Shown here: piece after piece, positions 17,540-28,381 of the stretch | Numbering within the stretch: the stretch's first letter is position 1 | How the letters are laid out: each line of letters opens with the position of its first letter | NCBI RefSeq assembly: GCF_023913775.1 | Contig: NZ_JAMXAX010000002.1 | Coordinates: 1 to 64,000 of the forward strand | Direction: 5' to 3' | DNA: 64,000 nucleotides | Origin: Acidovorax facilis | GTDB lineage: Bacteria; Pseudomonadota; Gammaproteobacteria; Burkholderiales; Burkholderiaceae_C | Notes under the pieces: generated by a model | The model's database searches: none | Told to the model about the DNA's origin: nothing | What the model saw: only the letters and a program-made list of their open reading frames with translations | Translations under genes and position numbers: made by a program

Positions 17540-19240
17540 ATGACCAACGAAGAAATCCTCGCCCAATACGGCCCCCGTGAATCCATGGAATACGACGTGG
17601 TGGTCGTTGGCGGCGGCCCTGGCGGCCTTGCCACTGCGATTCGCCTGAAGCAACTGGCGGCCGAAAAAGGCCAGGACGTCTCGGTCGTGGTGCTCGAAAA
17701 AGGCTCCGAGCCCGGTGCGCACATCCTGTCGGGCGCCATCATGGACCCCAAGGCGCTCACCGAGCTGATCCCCGACTGGAAAAAGCGCGGCGCCCCGCTC
17801 AACCAGCCCGTCACCGACGACGCCTACATCTTCCTGTCTGAAAAATCGGGCTTTCGCGTGCCCAACATGTTCCTGCCACCGTTTGCGCAGAACCATGGCA
17901 ACTACATCATCAGCCTGGGCAACCTGACCAAGTGGCTGGGCGAGCAGGCAGAGGCCCTGGGCGTGGAAATCTTCCCCGGCTTTACCGCCGCAGAGGTCCT
18001 CTACAACGACAACGGCTCCGTCAAGGGTGTGGCCACGGGCAATCTGGGCATCGGCAAGGACGGCGAGCCCACCGAGAACTTCCAGCTCGGTATGGAGCTG
18101 CTGGGCAAATACACCGTGTTTGCCGAAGGCGCACGCGGCCACCTGGGCAAGCAGCTGATTGCCAAGTACCAGCTCGACAAGGACCGCGACCCGCAGAGCT
18201 TTGGCATTGGCGTGAAGGAACTCTGGGAAATCGACCCCAAGAAGCACCAGCCCGGCTTTGTGATGCACACCGCCGGCTGGCCCATGGAGAACGACACCTA
18301 CGGCGGCGCCTTCCTGTACCACCTGGAGGGCAACAAAGTCGCCGTCGGTTTTGTGACCGGCCTGGGCTACCAGAACCCCTACCTCAGCCCGTTTGAAGAA
18401 TTCCAGCGCTGGAAGACGCACCCGAACGTCCGCTATTACTTCGAAAACGAAAAAGGCGAAATCACGGCCAAGCGCCTGTCGTACGGCGCGCGCGCCATCA
18501 ACGCCAGCGGCATCAACGCCCTGCCCAAGACCGTGTTCCCGGGTGGCGCACTGGTGGGCTGCAATGCGGGCTACCTGAACGTGGGCCGCATCAAGGGCAG
18601 CCACGCCGCCATCAAGACCGGCATGCTGGCCGCTGAAGCCGCCTACGACGCCGTGGTGGCTGGCCGCCAGCACGACGAGCTGACAGCCTACCCAGAAGCC
18701 TTTGAAAAGAGCTGGCTGCACACCGAACTGAACAAGGACCGCAACTTCAAGAACTGGTTCAAGTACGGCCTGACCACGGCCACGCTGATGAACGGTTTCG
18801 AACAATTTGTGCTGCGCGGCCACATCCCCTGGACGTTGCACCGCGACAAGCCCGACCACGCGTACCTCAAGCCTGCGGCCGAGTGCAAACCCATCGTCTA
18901 CCCCAAGCCCGATGGCAAGCTCACGTTCGACCGCCTCTCCAGCGTGTTCATCAGCAACACCAACCATGAAGAGAACCAGCCCGCCCACCTGACGCTCAAG
19001 GACGCGAGCGTGCCGGTCAACATCAACCTGGCCAAGTACGCGGGCCCCGAGGCGCGCTATTGCCCGGCGGGCGTTTACGAGTTCGTGCCCGACACCACCA
19101 AAGGCGGTGATGCCCAGCGTCTGCAGATCAATGCGCAGAACTGCGTGCACTGCAAGACCTGCGACATCAAGGACCCCACGCAGAACATCGTGTGGGTCAC
19201 CCCTGAAGGCGGCGGCGGTCCGAACTATGCAGGCATGTGA
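17540..19240 (+). CDS. etfD: Electron transfer flavoprotein-ubiquinone oxidoreductase
   Basis: ETF:ubiquinone oxidoreductase (566 aa, full length). This membrane-associated FAD and [4Fe-4S] enzyme passes electrons from acyl-CoA dehydrogenases, through ETF, to the quinone pool. The FAD-binding motif VVVVGGGPGGLATAIRLK is at residues about 20-37, and the [4Fe-4S] cluster cysteines are Cys508, Cys535, Cys538 and Cys541 (CPAGVYEF and NCVHCKTCDIKDP). A strong terminator follows. The divergent SDR and thioesterase fit the same acyl-CoA oxidation theme. Confidence 0.96.
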   Translation: MTNEEILAQYGPRESMEYDVVVVGGGPGGLATAIRLKQLAAEKGQDVSVVVLEKGSEPGAHILSGAIMDPKALTELIPDWKKRGAPLNQPVTDDAYIFLSEKSGFRVPNMFLPPFAQNHGNYIISLGNLTKWLGEQAEALGVEIFPGFTAAEVLYNDNGSVKGVATGNLGIGKDGEPTENFQLGMELLGKYTVFAEGARGHLGKQLIAKYQLDKDRDPQSFGIGVKELWEIDPKKHQPGFVMHTAGWPMENDTYGGAFLYHLEGNKVAVGFVTGLGYQNPYLSPFEEFQRWKTHPNVRYYFENEKGEITAKRLSYGARAINASGINALPKTVFPGGALVGCNAGYLNVGRIKGSHAAIKTGMLAAEAAYDAVVAGRQHDELTAYPEAFEKSWLHTELNKDRNFKNWFKYGLTTATLMNGFEQFVLRGHIPWTLHRDKPDHAYLKPAAECKPIVYPKPDGKLTFDRLSSVFISNTNHEENQPAHLTLKDASVPVNINLAKYAGPEARYCPAGVYEFVPDTTKGGDAQRLQINAQNCVHCKTCDIKDPTQNIVWVTPEGGGGPNYAGM

Positions 19241-19272
19241 GCACCATCAAAATTCATAGCGCCTAGTGCTTG

Positions 19273-19299
19273 AAGGGCCTGCGCTGCAGGCCCTTTTTT
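19273..19299 (+). terminator. Terminator of the ETF-QO gene
   Basis: GGGCCTGC (19275-19282) and GCAGGCCC (19286-19293) form a hairpin with a three-base loop followed by a T run. The 25 bases before it (AATTCATAGCGCCTAGTGCT) resemble a degenerate fragment of repeat family 1. Confidence 0.85.
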
Positions 19300-19322
19300 A
19301 TTGATGTATCTGGCACTGGCGC

Positions 19323-20996
19323 TCACGCGGCTGCCCGCGTGAGTTGAAACTGCCCCATCGCACCCGCCAGCCGGTTGGCCTGGTCCTTGAGGCTCTGGGC
19401 CGCTGCAGCGCCCTGCTCCACCAGCGCGGCGTTTTGCTGCGTCATGTGGTCGAGCTGGTCGACCGCCTGGCTCACCTGGCCGATCTGCGTACTCTGCTCG
19501 CTGCTGGCCTCGTTGATCTCGGACATCAGCGTGGTCACCCGCTCCACGCTCTGCACGATGTCGCCCATGGTGGAACCTGCGGTGACCACCAGCCGGGCGC
19601 CGTCACTCACCTTGTCTACGCTGGTGGAGATCAGCGCCTTGATCTCGCGCGCCGCATTGGCACTGCGCCCTGCGAGGCCCCGCACTTCGCTGGCCACCAC
19701 GGCAAAGCCGCGCCCCTGTTCGCCCGCGCGGGCGGCCTCCACGGCGGCGTTCAGTGCCAGGATATTCGTCTGGAACGCAATGCCATCAATGATGCCAACG
19801 ATGTCGGCGATCTTCTTGCTACTGGCGTTGATCTCTTCCATGGTCTTGACCACCTGGCTGACCACTTCGCCGCCTTTGCTGGCCACCTCGGTGGCGTTCA
19901 GCGCCAGGGCATTGGCCTGGCGCGTGCTGTCGGCATTGGCGGCCACCATCTGCGCCAGCTGCGCAATGCTGGCCGCCGTCTGCTGCAGGTTGCTGGCGGC
20001 ATGCTCGGTGCGCATGCTCAGGTCAGTGTTGCCCGCTGCCACCTCCGAACTGGCCACATGGATGGATTCGCCCGAGTCACGCACCTCGGTCACCACGTAG
20101 TGCAGCGACTCGACCATCTTGTCCAGCGCCGTGAGCAGCTGGCCAATCTCGTCGGTGCGCTGGGTTTGCATGCGCACCGTCAGGTCGCCCCGCGCCACCA
20201 GGTCCGCCGCTTCGCAGGCCTGGCGCAGCGGCAGCACGATGGAGCGCCGCAGCAGCCAGCCAAACAGCGCCGACAGCGCCACCACCACCAGCACCGCCAC
20301 AGCACTGACCCATTGCGCACGGGACGCGTCGGTAATCATGCTGTCACCCGCTTTCAGGGATGACTGCTCGGAGGCTGCGAGCAACTGGTCAATGGAGCGC
20401 AGGTACTGGGTCAAAGCAGCAGCGTGTTCCTGCAACTCCTTCTGGCTGATGATCTTGGCTTCGAGGGCGTTTTGCACCAGCGCATCCCGCAACACTGCAT
20501 ATTTCTGGCGTTGTTCCTGGGCTTCGGTCCACAGCGGCCCGGCGCTCTCGCTGGAGGACGCCTTGGCCATCGCTTCTTCAATGCGCTTGCGCATCGCGTC
20601 TTCAGCGGCGATTTGGCTGCGCATCTCAGCCACCAGCGGGAACACGTCGGACGACAACGTGGCGCGCAATGCAATCTGGCCGATATAGACAGACTGCGTT
20701 TTCCAGTCCCGCACCGTGCGCTCAATGGGCAGCTGCTCTGCAGTCAGCAGCGTAGCCTGGCGGCTGGTGTCCTGGCCCGTCAGCCAGGTGGTGGCGCCGA
20801 GCAAGGCCACCGCGAAGCCCAGAATGCCAAAGCTGGCCGCCAGCTTCTGCCCCACGCTCAGGGTGCGGCTGCGCCGCGCAGGCTCTGGGCTCTGGGCGGC
20901 AGAGTCTGTTGTGGCACGGCTGACATCCGCGTGTGCAGGTGCGGCGGAGAAGGTGGCGCCACCAGGCGCCCCGGAAGTGGCTGGCAAGTAGTTCAT
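19323..20996 (-). CDS. Methyl-accepting chemotaxis protein (first)
   Basis: A 557-residue chemoreceptor. After a cytoplasmic N-terminal tail of about 45 residues come TM1 (residues about 50-70, FGILGFAVALLGATTWL), a helical periplasmic ligand domain, TM2 near 230-250 (AVAVLVVVALSALFGWLL), a HAMP domain, and the signalling domain with the hairpin tip [30 protein letters not shown] (residues about 400-430, given in parts: [20 protein letters not shown]). It ends FQLTRAAA without a CheR-docking pentapeptide. Ligand unknown. It is alone on its strand between ETF-QO and the oxoprolinase gene. Confidence 0.93.
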   Translation of the reverse strand: MNYLPATSGAPGGATFSAAPAHADVSRATTDSAAQSPEPARRSRTLSVGQKLAASFGILGFAVALLGATTWLTGQDTSRQATLLTAEQLPIERTVRDWKTQSVYIGQIALRATLSSDVFPLVAEMRSQIAAEDAMRKRIEEAMAKASSSESAGPLWTEAQEQRQKYAVLRDALVQNALEAKIISQKELQEHAAALTQYLRSIDQLLAASEQSSLKAGDSMITDASRAQWVSAVAVLVVVALSALFGWLLRRSIVLPLRQACEAADLVARGDLTVRMQTQRTDEIGQLLTALDKMVESLHYVVTEVRDSGESIHVASSEVAAGNTDLSMRTEHAASNLQQTAASIAQLAQMVAANADSTRQANALALNATEVASKGGEVVSQVVKTMEEINASSKKIADIVGIIDGIAFQTNILALNAAVEAARAGEQGRGFAVVASEVRGLAGRSANAAREIKALISTSVDKVSDGARLVVTAGSTMGDIVQSVERVTTLMSEINEASSEQSTQIGQVSQAVDQLDHMTQQNAALVEQGAAAAQSLKDQANRLAGAMGQFQLTRAAA

Positions 20997-21128
20997 GAGC
21001 GTTCTCCTGGTTCATTTCCCGCACCATGCGGGGGGTGGAAACCAGTGGTGGCAAGCGCTGTGCCCAGTGTGTCCCCGCAGGTACATCGCACACAGCACAT
21101 GCCCCACTGGGGTCAGCGGCCCATCACG

Positions 21129-24100
21129 TCACGACGTGACACATTCGCCAAAGCCGCCACCGCCGGGGGTAGCGATCTCGAACACATCGCCAGGCTCCAT
21201 CAGCGCCGCGCCGATATGGCCCAGCTCTTCCACCTGGCCATTCGCACGCAGCACGCGGTTGGCACCGGGCCGGCCGGGCTGGCCGCCTGCCATGCCAAAG
21301 GCGGGGTTCAGGCGCCCGTTGGACAAAATGCTGGCCGTCATCGCCTCCAGAAAGCGCACGCGCCGCACGCCACCATCACCACCCGCCCAGCGGCCTGCCC
21401 CGCCAGACCCGCGCTGGATCTCGTAGCTGTCGAGCACCACGGGGAAGCGAAACTCCAGCACCTCGGGGTCGGTCAGGCGCGAATTGGTCATGTGCGTCTG
21501 GACCACGCTGGTGCCGTCAAACCCGCGCACCGTGCGGCCCGATGCATCGAACACCGCACCGGCACCGCTGCCGCCGGCAATGGTTTCGTAGTACTGGTAC
21601 TGCGCATTGCCAAAGGTGAAGTTGTTCATGGTGGGCTGGCTGCCCGCCATCACGCCCAAAGCGCCGAACAGCGCATTGGTGATGCAGGTGGAGGTCTCCA
21701 CATTGCCCGCCACCACCGAGGCCGGCGGGTTGGGGTTGAGCATGGAGCCCTGCGGGATGATGACCTGCAGGGGTTTCAAGCACCCGGCATTGAGCGGAAT
21801 GTCATCGTCGACCAGCGTGCGGAACACATACAGCACCGCCGCCATGCACACAGCACGCGGGGCGTTGAAGTTGTTGGTCTGCTGCGCACTGGTGCCTGCA
21901 AAGTCGATCACCGCGCTGCGCTCGGCCACATTGACCTTGACCGACACGCTGATCTGTGCGCCGTTGTCCAGCTTCAGGGTGAACTGCCCGTCTTTGAGCT
22001 GCGTGATCACGCGGCGCACCGACTCTTCAGCGTTGTCCTGCACATGGCGCATGTAGGCCTGCACGACATCCAGGCCAAACTGCCCCACCATCTTCGAGAG
22101 TTCCTGCACACCCTTCTCGTTGGCAGCGATTTGCGCGCGCAGATCGGCCAGGTTCTGCTGGGGATTTCGGCTGGGGTATGGCGTGGTGCCGCCACCCGTC
22201 GTCAGCAGGCTGCGCACCTCTTCTTCCAGAAAGATGCCACGGTCCACCAGCTTCACGTTGTTGATCTGCACACCCTCTTCGTCGATACGCGTGGAGAACG
22301 GTGGCATCGAGCCCGGCGTGGTGCCACCGATGTCGGCATGGTGGCCCCGGCTGCCCACATAAAAGGTGGGCTCGGCGCCTTCGGCCACGTACACCGGGGT
22401 GATCACGGTCACATCGGGCAGATGGGTGCCGCCATGGTACGGGTCGTTGAGCATGTACACATCGCCCGGGTGCATCTTCCCCGCGTTCTCGCGGATCACG
22501 GTCTTGATGCTTTCGCCCATGCTGCCCAGGTGCACGGGCATGTGCGGCGCGTTGGCAATCAGGTTGCCCGTGGCATCGAAGAGCGCGCAGCTGAAGTCCA
22601 GGCGCTCCTTGATGTTGACCGAGTAGGCCGTGTTCTGCAGCTGCAACCCCATCTGCTCAGCGATGTTCATGAACAGGTTGTTGAACACCTCCAGCAGCAC
22701 CGGGTCTACCGTGGTGCCTGCGGCGTACTGCACCTTGCGCGCGGTGACGCGGTCCAGCACCAGGTGATCCAGGTCGGTGAGGCGCGCAGACCAGCCGGGC
22801 TCCACCACGGTGGTGGTGTTCTTCTCGGCAATGATGGCCGGGCCTGGGATCACGTCGCCAGGGTGCAGGTCCTCGCGCACCACCAGGGCGGCATCGTGCC
22901 ATGCGCTGCCCGAGTACATCTTCACCGTCTCGCGCTGTGGGTGCTTGCGGTGCGGATGCACGGGAAGGCGCGGCTCGGCGGGGGCATCGCCCGCAATCAT
23001 GGCCTCGACCGACACGGCCTCCACCACCAGACCCTTGCCTACCATCAGGAAGGCAAAACGCTGGCGATAGGCAGATTCGAAAGCGGCCTGGATGCTGGCC
23101 ATGTCGCCAAACGGCACCACCAGGGCCGAATCGGTGCCTTCGTAGCGCACGTGCACGTTGTGACGCACCTGCACCGGGTTGGCGCTGACCTGCTGGCGCT
23201 CCAGCTCGGCCTGGGCCGCAGAGCCCAGTACGTCCAGGCGTTCTGCAATCAGCGGCAGCGATGCGGCGGCCAGCGGCATCTCCACCGCCTGTTCGCGGAT
23301 CACCGTCTGGTCCGCCAGACCCATGCCATAAGCACTGAGCACGCCCGCCAGCGGGTGCACAAACACACGCGACATGCCCAAGGCATCGGCCACCAGGCAG
23401 GCATGCTGGCCGCCCGCGCCACCAAAACACTGCAGCGTGTAGCGTGTCACGTCGTAGCCGCGTGCCACGCTGATCTTCTTGATGGCGTTGGCCATCTGCT
23501 GCACAGCGATCTGGATGAAGCCTTCGGCCACTTCTTCGGGCTTGCGCTGGGTCTGCGCAGCAATTTCTTCAAAGCGGGCACGCACCGCATCGGCGTCCAG
23601 TGTTTCGTTGGCGGCGGGGCCAAACACGCTGGGGAAGTAAAGCGGCTGCACCTTGCCCACCATCACGTTGGCATCGGTCACGGCCAGCGGGCCGCCCCGG
23701 CGGTAGCTCACCGGACCTGGGTTGGCGCCTGCGCTTTCGGGGCCCACTCGGAAGCGGGCACCGTCGTAGGCCAGCACCGAGCCACCGCCAGCCGCCACCG
23801 TGTGGATGCTCATCATGGGGGCGCGCATGCGCACACCGGCGACGTGGGTTTCGAACTCGCGCTCGAACGCACCGGCGTAGTGACTTACATCCGTGGACGT
23901 TCCGCCCATGTCAAAGCCGATGACCTTTTCATGCCCGGCCAGGCCCGCCGTGCGCGCCATGCCTACGATGCCACCTGCGGGCCCCGACAGAATCGCATCC
24001 TTGCCCTGGAAGGTACCCGCATCGGTGAGGCCCCCCGAAGACTGCATGAAGAACAGCTTGACGCCCGGCATCTCGCTGGCGACCTGCTCCACATAGCGGC

Positions 24101-24782
24101 GCAGGATGGGTGAGAGGTAAGCATCCACCACGGTGGTGTCGCCCCGGCTCACGAACTTCATCATGGGGCTGGTTTCGTGCGAGGTGCTGATTTGCGTGAA
24201 GCCCACCTCTTTGGCGATGCGCTGAGCCGCCTGTTCATGCTGGGTGTAGCGGTAGCCGTGCATGAACACTATGGCCACGCTGCGCAGACCACGTCCGTAG
24301 GCGGCCAGCAGGTCGCCGCGCAGGCTGGGTTCGTCCAGTGCCTGCAGCACATCGCCATGGGCGCCCACCCGTTCGCACGCTTCGATCACTTCGGTGTACA
24401 AAAGCTCGGGCAACTGGATGTGGCGATCGAACAAGCGGGGGCGGTTCTGGTAGGCAATACGCAGCGCGTCGCGAAAGCCGCGCGTGGTCACCAGCAGCGT
24501 GGGCTCGCCCTTGCGCTCCAGCAATGCGTTGGTGGCCACGGTGGTGCCCATCTTCACGCACTCCACCAGCGCGGGTGTGACGGGCTCGCCAGGCTTCAAA
24601 CCCAGCAGGTGGCGGATGCCCGCCACGGCGGCGTCCTTGTACTGCTCGGGGTTTTCGGACAGCAGCTTGTGGGTGGTCAGCGAGCCATCGGGCCGCTTGG
24701 CCACGATGTCGGTGAATGTGCCCCCACGGTCAATCCAGAACTGCCAGCGGGGAATGTGGGTGGTGGGTGCAAGTTGTGTCAT
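21129..24782 (-). CDS. oplA: ATP-dependent 5-oxoprolinase / hydantoinase, fused A and B subunits
   Basis: A 1217-residue single-chain enzyme that hydrolyses 5-oxoproline (pyroglutamate) to glutamate with ATP. The HyuA-like half begins with [16 protein letters not shown] (residues 18-33) and carries the second nucleotide-binding motif [15 protein letters not shown]. The HyuB-like half starts near residue 690 ([20 protein letters not shown]). Full-length fusion is the usual form of eukaryotic and bacterial oxoprolinase. The start at 24782 is where homology begins. It ends the minus-strand operon that starts with the D-glutamate cyclase-like gene at 30212, which supports oxoproline rather than hydantoin as substrate. 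Confidence 0.92.
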   Translation of the reverse strand: MTQLAPTTHIPRWQFWIDRGGTFTDIVAKRPDGSLTTHKLLSENPEQYKDAAVAGIRHLLGLKPGEPVTPALVECVKMGTTVATNALLERKGEPTLLVTTRGFRDALRIAYQNRPRLFDRHIQLPELLYTEVIEACERVGAHGDVLQALDEPSLRGDLLAAYGRGLRSVAIVFMHGYRYTQHEQAAQRIAKEVGFTQISTSHETSPMMKFVSRGDTTVVDAYLSPILRRYVEQVASEMPGVKLFFMQSSGGLTDAGTFQGKDAILSGPAGGIVGMARTAGLAGHEKVIGFDMGGTSTDVSHYAGAFEREFETHVAGVRMRAPMMSIHTVAAGGGSVLAYDGARFRVGPESAGANPGPVSYRRGGPLAVTDANVMVGKVQPLYFPSVFGPAANETLDADAVRARFEEIAAQTQRKPEEVAEGFIQIAVQQMANAIKKISVARGYDVTRYTLQCFGGAGGQHACLVADALGMSRVFVHPLAGVLSAYGMGLADQTVIREQAVEMPLAAASLPLIAERLDVLGSAAQAELERQQVSANPVQVRHNVHVRYEGTDSALVVPFGDMASIQAAFESAYRQRFAFLMVGKGLVVEAVSVEAMIAGDAPAEPRLPVHPHRKHPQRETVKMYSGSAWHDAALVVREDLHPGDVIPGPAIIAEKNTTTVVEPGWSARLTDLDHLVLDRVTARKVQYAAGTTVDPVLLEVFNNLFMNIAEQMGLQLQNTAYSVNIKERLDFSCALFDATGNLIANAPHMPVHLGSMGESIKTVIRENAGKMHPGDVYMLNDPYHGGTHLPDVTVITPVYVAEGAEPTFYVGSRGHHADIGGTTPGSMPPFSTRIDEEGVQINNVKLVDRGIFLEEEVRSLLTTGGGTTPYPSRNPQQNLADLRAQIAANEKGVQELSKMVGQFGLDVVQAYMRHVQDNAEESVRRVITQLKDGQFTLKLDNGAQISVSVKVNVAERSAVIDFAGTSAQQTNNFNAPRAVCMAAVLYVFRTLVDDDIPLNAGCLKPLQVIIPQGSMLNPNPPASVVAGNVETSTCITNALFGALGVMAGSQPTMNNFTFGNAQYQYYETIAGGSGAGAVFDASGRTVRGFDGTSVVQTHMTNSRLTDPEVLEFRFPVVLDSYEIQRGSGGAGRWAGGDGGVRRVRFLEAMTASILSNGRLNPAFGMAGGQPGRPGANRVLRANGQVEELGHIGAALMEPGDVFEIATPGGGGFGECVTS

Positions 24783-24826
24783 GGTGTGATGGTTTGCAAA
24801 GTGAAATGAAAGGGTTCGGTGCTCGC

Positions 24827-25399
24827 TCAGGCCGCCAGGGCCAGAGGGGAGCGGGCCGGGGAGCGCGGCGCGCGAGCCAGTGCCTCCAGCACCGCGCGCA
24901 CAGAAGGAATGGAGGGCGCTGTGACCATGGCCTTGTCCGCTCCGCACCAGGGGCGGCTAAGTGCAGCGATCCAGGGCATCACGACATGGATGTCCGAGGG
25001 CGGCAGGGTCTGCATGCTGTCCACAACAATGCTCAGCTCCTGCGCCAGGCGCGAGCCCGGTGCAAAGCGCCAGTGGTACTGGCCGCAACCCAGGCGCACC
25101 GCGCGGCTGTCTTTTTCGGTCATGGCCACGAGCCAGGGGCAGTGAAACTCCGCGCACGCAGGATCGGGAGGATCGGCCAGACAGAAGCTGTACACGTTTT
25201 CATAAGTGCGGCCAAAGCGGCGTACCAGGGTTTCGGCAATGGCGTCGCGGCCGTGGGCCACCGGCGGAAAGTCCATGTCGCCCTGCCGCACGTCCATGCG
25301 CAGCAGCGCGCCGCCGGCAAAGGCCCGCTCGATCAGGTGAGGCCGGTTGCCATCCTTGGCCAGCAGATACATCTCGATGGTGTCTGAAGGGGTTTGCAT
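24827..25399 (-). CDS. NTF2/SnoaL-like domain protein
   Basis: A 190-residue protein with the pattern of the NTF2-like superfamily ([21 protein letters not shown] at the start, given in parts: MYLLAKDGN; then [22 protein letters not shown]). The C-terminal 25 residues are an Ala/Arg/Pro-rich tail. The ATG at 25399 is chosen because homology begins there and the preceding codons are low-complexity. It lies 44 bases upstream of the oxoprolinase gene and 34 bases after the TRAP receptor gene, all on one strand, so it belongs to the oxoproline operon. Its function is unknown; members are enzymes or ligand binders. Confidence 0.78.
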   Translation of the reverse strand: MQTPSDTIEMYLLAKDGNRPHLIERAFAGGALLRMDVRQGDMDFPPVAHGRDAIAETLVRRFGRTYENVYSFCLADPPDPACAEFHCPWLVAMTEKDSRAVRLGCGQYHWRFAPGSRLAQELSIVVDSMQTLPPSDIHVVMPWIAALSRPWCGADKAMVTAPSIPSVRAVLEALARAPRSPARSPLALAA

Positions 25400-25433
25400 G
25401 GTGATTCCTTGGTGATGCCAACAATGCAATGGC

Positions 25434-26399
25434 CTAGCGCTGCGTGTAATACGGGATGAAGAGCTGGTTGGCCTCGCTCCCCACGGACCGCACCCATTCG
25501 CGGGAAAACCGTTCACCCAGGCGTTTGAGTTCGGAGTCCAGCACCGCGGTGGGGGGCTCGACCTTGATACCTTTGCGCTGCAGTTCGATCACCGACTCCT
25601 CGGCCACGGCGGCGCTCATCGCCCAGCCCCGTTTTTCGGCGTCTGCTGCAGCCTGGCTCACGGCCTGGCGCACCGGGGCGGGCAGTGCGTCAAACGCCTG
25701 CTGGTTCACAAAGACGATGTTCTTGGGGAACCAGGCGTTGATACCGTAGTACTGCTTGATCTGGCCCCAGACCTGGTTTTCCACCCCGGTCAGGGCCGAT
25801 GTGATCATCGAATCCAGCTTTCCAGCCGCCAGGGCCTGGTTGACCTCGACCATGGGCACATCCACGGGCGTGGCGCCCAGCAGCTCGGCAATACGCACCG
25901 TGCCCGGGTTGTAGGTGCGCATGCGGGTGCCCTTGAAATCCACCGACGAACGCACCGGGACCGTGGTGAACAGCCCCTGCGGAGGCCACGGCACGGCGTA
26001 CAAGGCTTTGAGCCCCTTGCGCGCCATGTGCACTTCGATCAACGGTCGCTGCACATCCCACATGCGCCGTGCGTCGGCATAACTACGGACCACGAAAGGC
26101 ACGGAATCGCCACCTGCCATGGGGATCTCGCGCACCAGGCTCGTCATGATGGTTTCGCCCGCCTGGGCCTTGCCGTCCTGCACCGCCTGAGGAATCTCCG
26201 CCAGTTTGAACAAGGCGTTGTTGGCATGCACTTCAATGCGCAATGCACCGGCTGAAGCACGCTCCACGTCCTGCGCAAACTGGACGATATTGCGCGTGTG
26301 GAACGACTCCGCCCGGTAGCCCGTGGCCAGCTTCCACTGGGTCTGGGCGTGCAGCACCGGTGCCACGGCGAGCGCGGCCAACAACACGATGGTCTTCAT
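25434..26399 (-). CDS. TRAP transporter substrate-binding protein DctP (paralogue 1)
   Basis: A 321-residue periplasmic receptor of a TRAP transporter. It has a short signal peptide (ends LHA-Q at residue 19) and family blocks VHANNALFKLAEIPQAVQDG and MRTYNPGTVRIAELLGA, where the Arg of the MRTYN segment is expected to bind the ligand carboxylate. It is clearly a paralogue of the receptor encoded at 28382-29347 (same length, shared YNP-TRIA and AEKRGWA/AEERGWA blocks). It follows dctM by 43 bases. Its ligand is inferred to be 5-oxoproline, glutamate or a related compound from the operon. Confidence 0.92.
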   Translation of the reverse strand: MKTIVLLAALAVAPVLHAQTQWKLATGYRAESFHTRNIVQFAQDVERASAGALRIEVHANNALFKLAEIPQAVQDGKAQAGETIMTSLVREIPMAGGDSVPFVVRSYADARRMWDVQRPLIEVHMARKGLKALYAVPWPPQGLFTTVPVRSSVDFKGTRMRTYNPGTVRIAELLGATPVDVPMVEVNQALAAGKLDSMITSALTGVENQVWGQIKQYYGINAWFPKNIVFVNQQAFDALPAPVRQAVSQAAADAEKRGWAMSAAVAEESVIELQRKGIKVEPPTAVLDSELKRLGERFSREWVRSVGSEANQLFIPYYTQR

Positions 26400-26442
26400 G
26401 GTGAGCTCCTGTACGGACTTTTCGGCGAGGGGTGCTGCGGGG

Positions 26443-27741
26443 TCAGCCCTGCATCTGGCGTGGCAGCCAGAGCACGACGTCGGGCACGAAATACGTCAGG
26501 ATGACCGCAACGATCATCAGTGCGAACAAAGGCAGTGCAGTGCGGGCGATCCAGGTAACTTCGCGGCGCGTCATGCCCTGCAGCACAAAGAGGTTGAAGC
26601 CCACCGGCGGCGTGATCTGCGCCATCTCCACCACCAACACGATGAAGATGCCGAACCACACCAGGTCAAAGCCTGCAGCCTCCACCGTGGGCAGCAGCAC
26701 CGCGATGGTCAGCACCACCATGGAGATGCCATCCAGGAAGCAGCCCAGCAGGATGAAAAACACGATGAGCAGCAGCATCAGCGCAAAGGGCGACAGGTGC
26801 AGGGCGCCGATGAACTCGGCCAGGTGGCGTGGCAGGCCGATGAAGCCCATGGCCAGTGTGAGGAAGGCGGCGCCCGCCAGAATGAGGCCAATCATGCAGT
26901 ACACGCGGCAGGCAGCGACCAGCCCGTCCTTGAAGCGCGCCCAATCGAGTGATCCCTCGATCTTCGCCAGGATCAGCGACCCGCCCACACCCAGCGCCGC
27001 GGCCTCGGTGGCGGTGGCAATACCGCTGTAGATGGCGCCCAGCACCACCACGATGAGCGACACCACAGGAATCAGGTGGCGCGACGCATAGAGCTTCTGC
27101 ACAAAGCTCAGGCGGGCATCGGGCGCTGGCACCTTGTCCTTGTTGAACAAGGCCCACACGACGATGTAGCCCATGAACAGCGCCGCCAGCATCAGGCCTG
27201 GAATCACGCCGGCCAGGAACAGCTTGGAGATCGACACATTGGCCGCCACGCCATAGACGATCATGATGATCGACGGCGGGATCAGCAGGCCCAGCGTGCC
27301 TGCGCCAGCCAGTGTGCCCACCGAGATGTCTTCGGGATAGCCACGCTGCTTGAGTTCGGGCAGCGTGATCTTGCCGATGGTCGCGCAAGTGGCCGCCGAT
27401 GAGCCCGAGATGGCAGCGAAGATGGTGCAGCCCACCACGTTCACATGCAACAGGCGGCCGGGCAGACGGTCCAGCCAGGGCGCCAGGCCTTTGAACATGC
27501 TGCTCGACAGCTTGCTGCGAAACAGTATCTCGCCCATCCAGAGGAATAGCGGCAAAGCCGTGAGCGTCCAGCTGGAGGTAGACCCCCAGATGGTCAGCAT
27601 CATGCTGTCACCCACGGGGCGGCTGGTAAAAAGCTCCATACCGACCAGCGCCACCGCAAGCAGTGACAGGCCGATCCACAAACCCGAACCGAGCACTGCA
27701 AAGAGCACCACGATCAGGCCAAAGGCAATGATGACGTCCAT
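26443..27741 (-). CDS. TRAP transporter large permease DctM
   Basis: A 432-residue multi-span membrane protein of the DctM family, the sodium- or proton-coupled transport subunit of TRAP transporters. About 12 hydrophobic segments are visible. Conserved parts include GSSAATCATIGKITLPELKQ, LLIPPSIIMIVYGVAAN and ITPPVGFNLFVLQG. It starts 20 bases after the dctQ stop, so the two membrane subunits are co-translated. It works with either of the two receptors encoded on both sides of the membrane genes. Confidence 0.95.
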   Translation of the reverse strand: MDVIIAFGLIVVLFAVLGSGLWIGLSLLAVALVGMELFTSRPVGDSMMLTIWGSTSSWTLTALPLFLWMGEILFRSKLSSSMFKGLAPWLDRLPGRLLHVNVVGCTIFAAISGSSAATCATIGKITLPELKQRGYPEDISVGTLAGAGTLGLLIPPSIIMIVYGVAANVSISKLFLAGVIPGLMLAALFMGYIVVWALFNKDKVPAPDARLSFVQKLYASRHLIPVVSLIVVVLGAIYSGIATATEAAALGVGGSLILAKIEGSLDWARFKDGLVAACRVYCMIGLILAGAAFLTLAMGFIGLPRHLAEFIGALHLSPFALMLLLIVFFILLGCFLDGISMVVLTIAVLLPTVEAAGFDLVWFGIFIVLVVEMAQITPPVGFNLFVLQGMTRREVTWIARTALPLFALMIVAVILTYFVPDVVLWLPRQMQG

Positions 27742-27761
27742 GTTGATTTCTCCTGCGGGGG

Positions 27762-28271
27762 TTACTCGGAACGGGCCGATTCAGACACGGCCATGAAGGC
27801 CACGCCCTGAAAGCGCAGGATGAGCGCATGGGCAAACGACAGCGCAAAGCCGATGCAGCCCATGGCCATGCTGATCTGAGGAATCCACAGCGGCGAAGCA
27901 TCGGCCGCAGGCGAAATGTCGTGCGTGACGTAGGAAATCCACACCGAGCGCACTGCGTAGCAGGCGATATAGGCCGTGAGCACCAGTGCACTGGACAGGC
28001 AGAACCATTCAAAGGCGCCGCGCCAGCGTGACGGCAGCCGGTCGAGCAACAGGGTCACCCGGATGTGGTCTCCGTTTTGCAATGTGCCGGGCAAGGCAAA
28101 GAACAGCGCTGCGGCGATGGCGTAGCCTGCATACGCGTCGAGACCGTCGATGTTGACGTGAATGACCTCGCGGGCAAACACGCCCAGCGTGACTGCAGCG
28201 AACGCAGCCAGCATGGACAGGCCGGACAGCAACATCAGCAGCCTGTAGAAATTTCGGACGAGTTTGTCCAT
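27762..28271 (-). CDS. TRAP transporter small permease DctQ
   Basis: A 169-residue membrane protein with four predicted transmembrane helices, typical of DctQ subunits that stabilise DctM. Visible are the first helix (LLMLLSGLSMLAAFAAVTLG), FFALPGTLQNGDHIRVTLLLD with the conserved G-D-H-I-R-V block, and a final helix near MAMGCIGFALSFAHAL. The ATG at 28271 (MDKLVRNFYR) is preferred to the longer frame to 28334, which runs into the intergenic hairpin. It is separated from the upstream receptor gene by 110 bases. Confidence 0.92.
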   Translation of the reverse strand: MDKLVRNFYRLLMLLSGLSMLAAFAAVTLGVFAREVIHVNIDGLDAYAGYAIAAALFFALPGTLQNGDHIRVTLLLDRLPSRWRGAFEWFCLSSALVLTAYIACYAVRSVWISYVTHDISPAADASPLWIPQISMAMGCIGFALSFAHALILRFQGVAFMAVSESARSE

Positions 28272-28348
28272 GGCGTACTCCGGTAACGCTTGAAAAAAAT
28301 GAGAGGGAGTGGCGACGAAAAAACTGGGCAGCATGCGCCTGTGCTACC

Positions 28349-28371
28349 CCGGCCCCACTGCGGGGGCCCGG
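28349..28371 (-). other. GC-rich intergenic hairpin between dctP2 and dctQ
   Basis: Complementary blocks GGCCCC (28351-28356) and GGGGCC (28363-28368), extended outward by CC/GG, form a strong stem-loop with no T run after it. The position, directly after a highly expressed-type receptor gene and before the membrane genes, fits an mRNA-stabilising hairpin that raises receptor over permease; that role is inference. Confidence 0.55.
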
Positions 28372-28381
28372 AAAACGACGA

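Noticed and set aside
17225-19150. A 641-codon minus-strand open frame
   Set aside because: Antisense to the ETF-QO gene, which carries FAD and Fe-S motifs. No recognisable domain in the shadow.
20424-24113. A very long (1229-codon) plus-strand open frame
   Set aside because: It lies antisense to the 5-oxoprolinase gene and the chemoreceptor 3' part; its translation is His/Arg/Gly-rich without family motifs, the usual shadow of GC-rich coding DNA.
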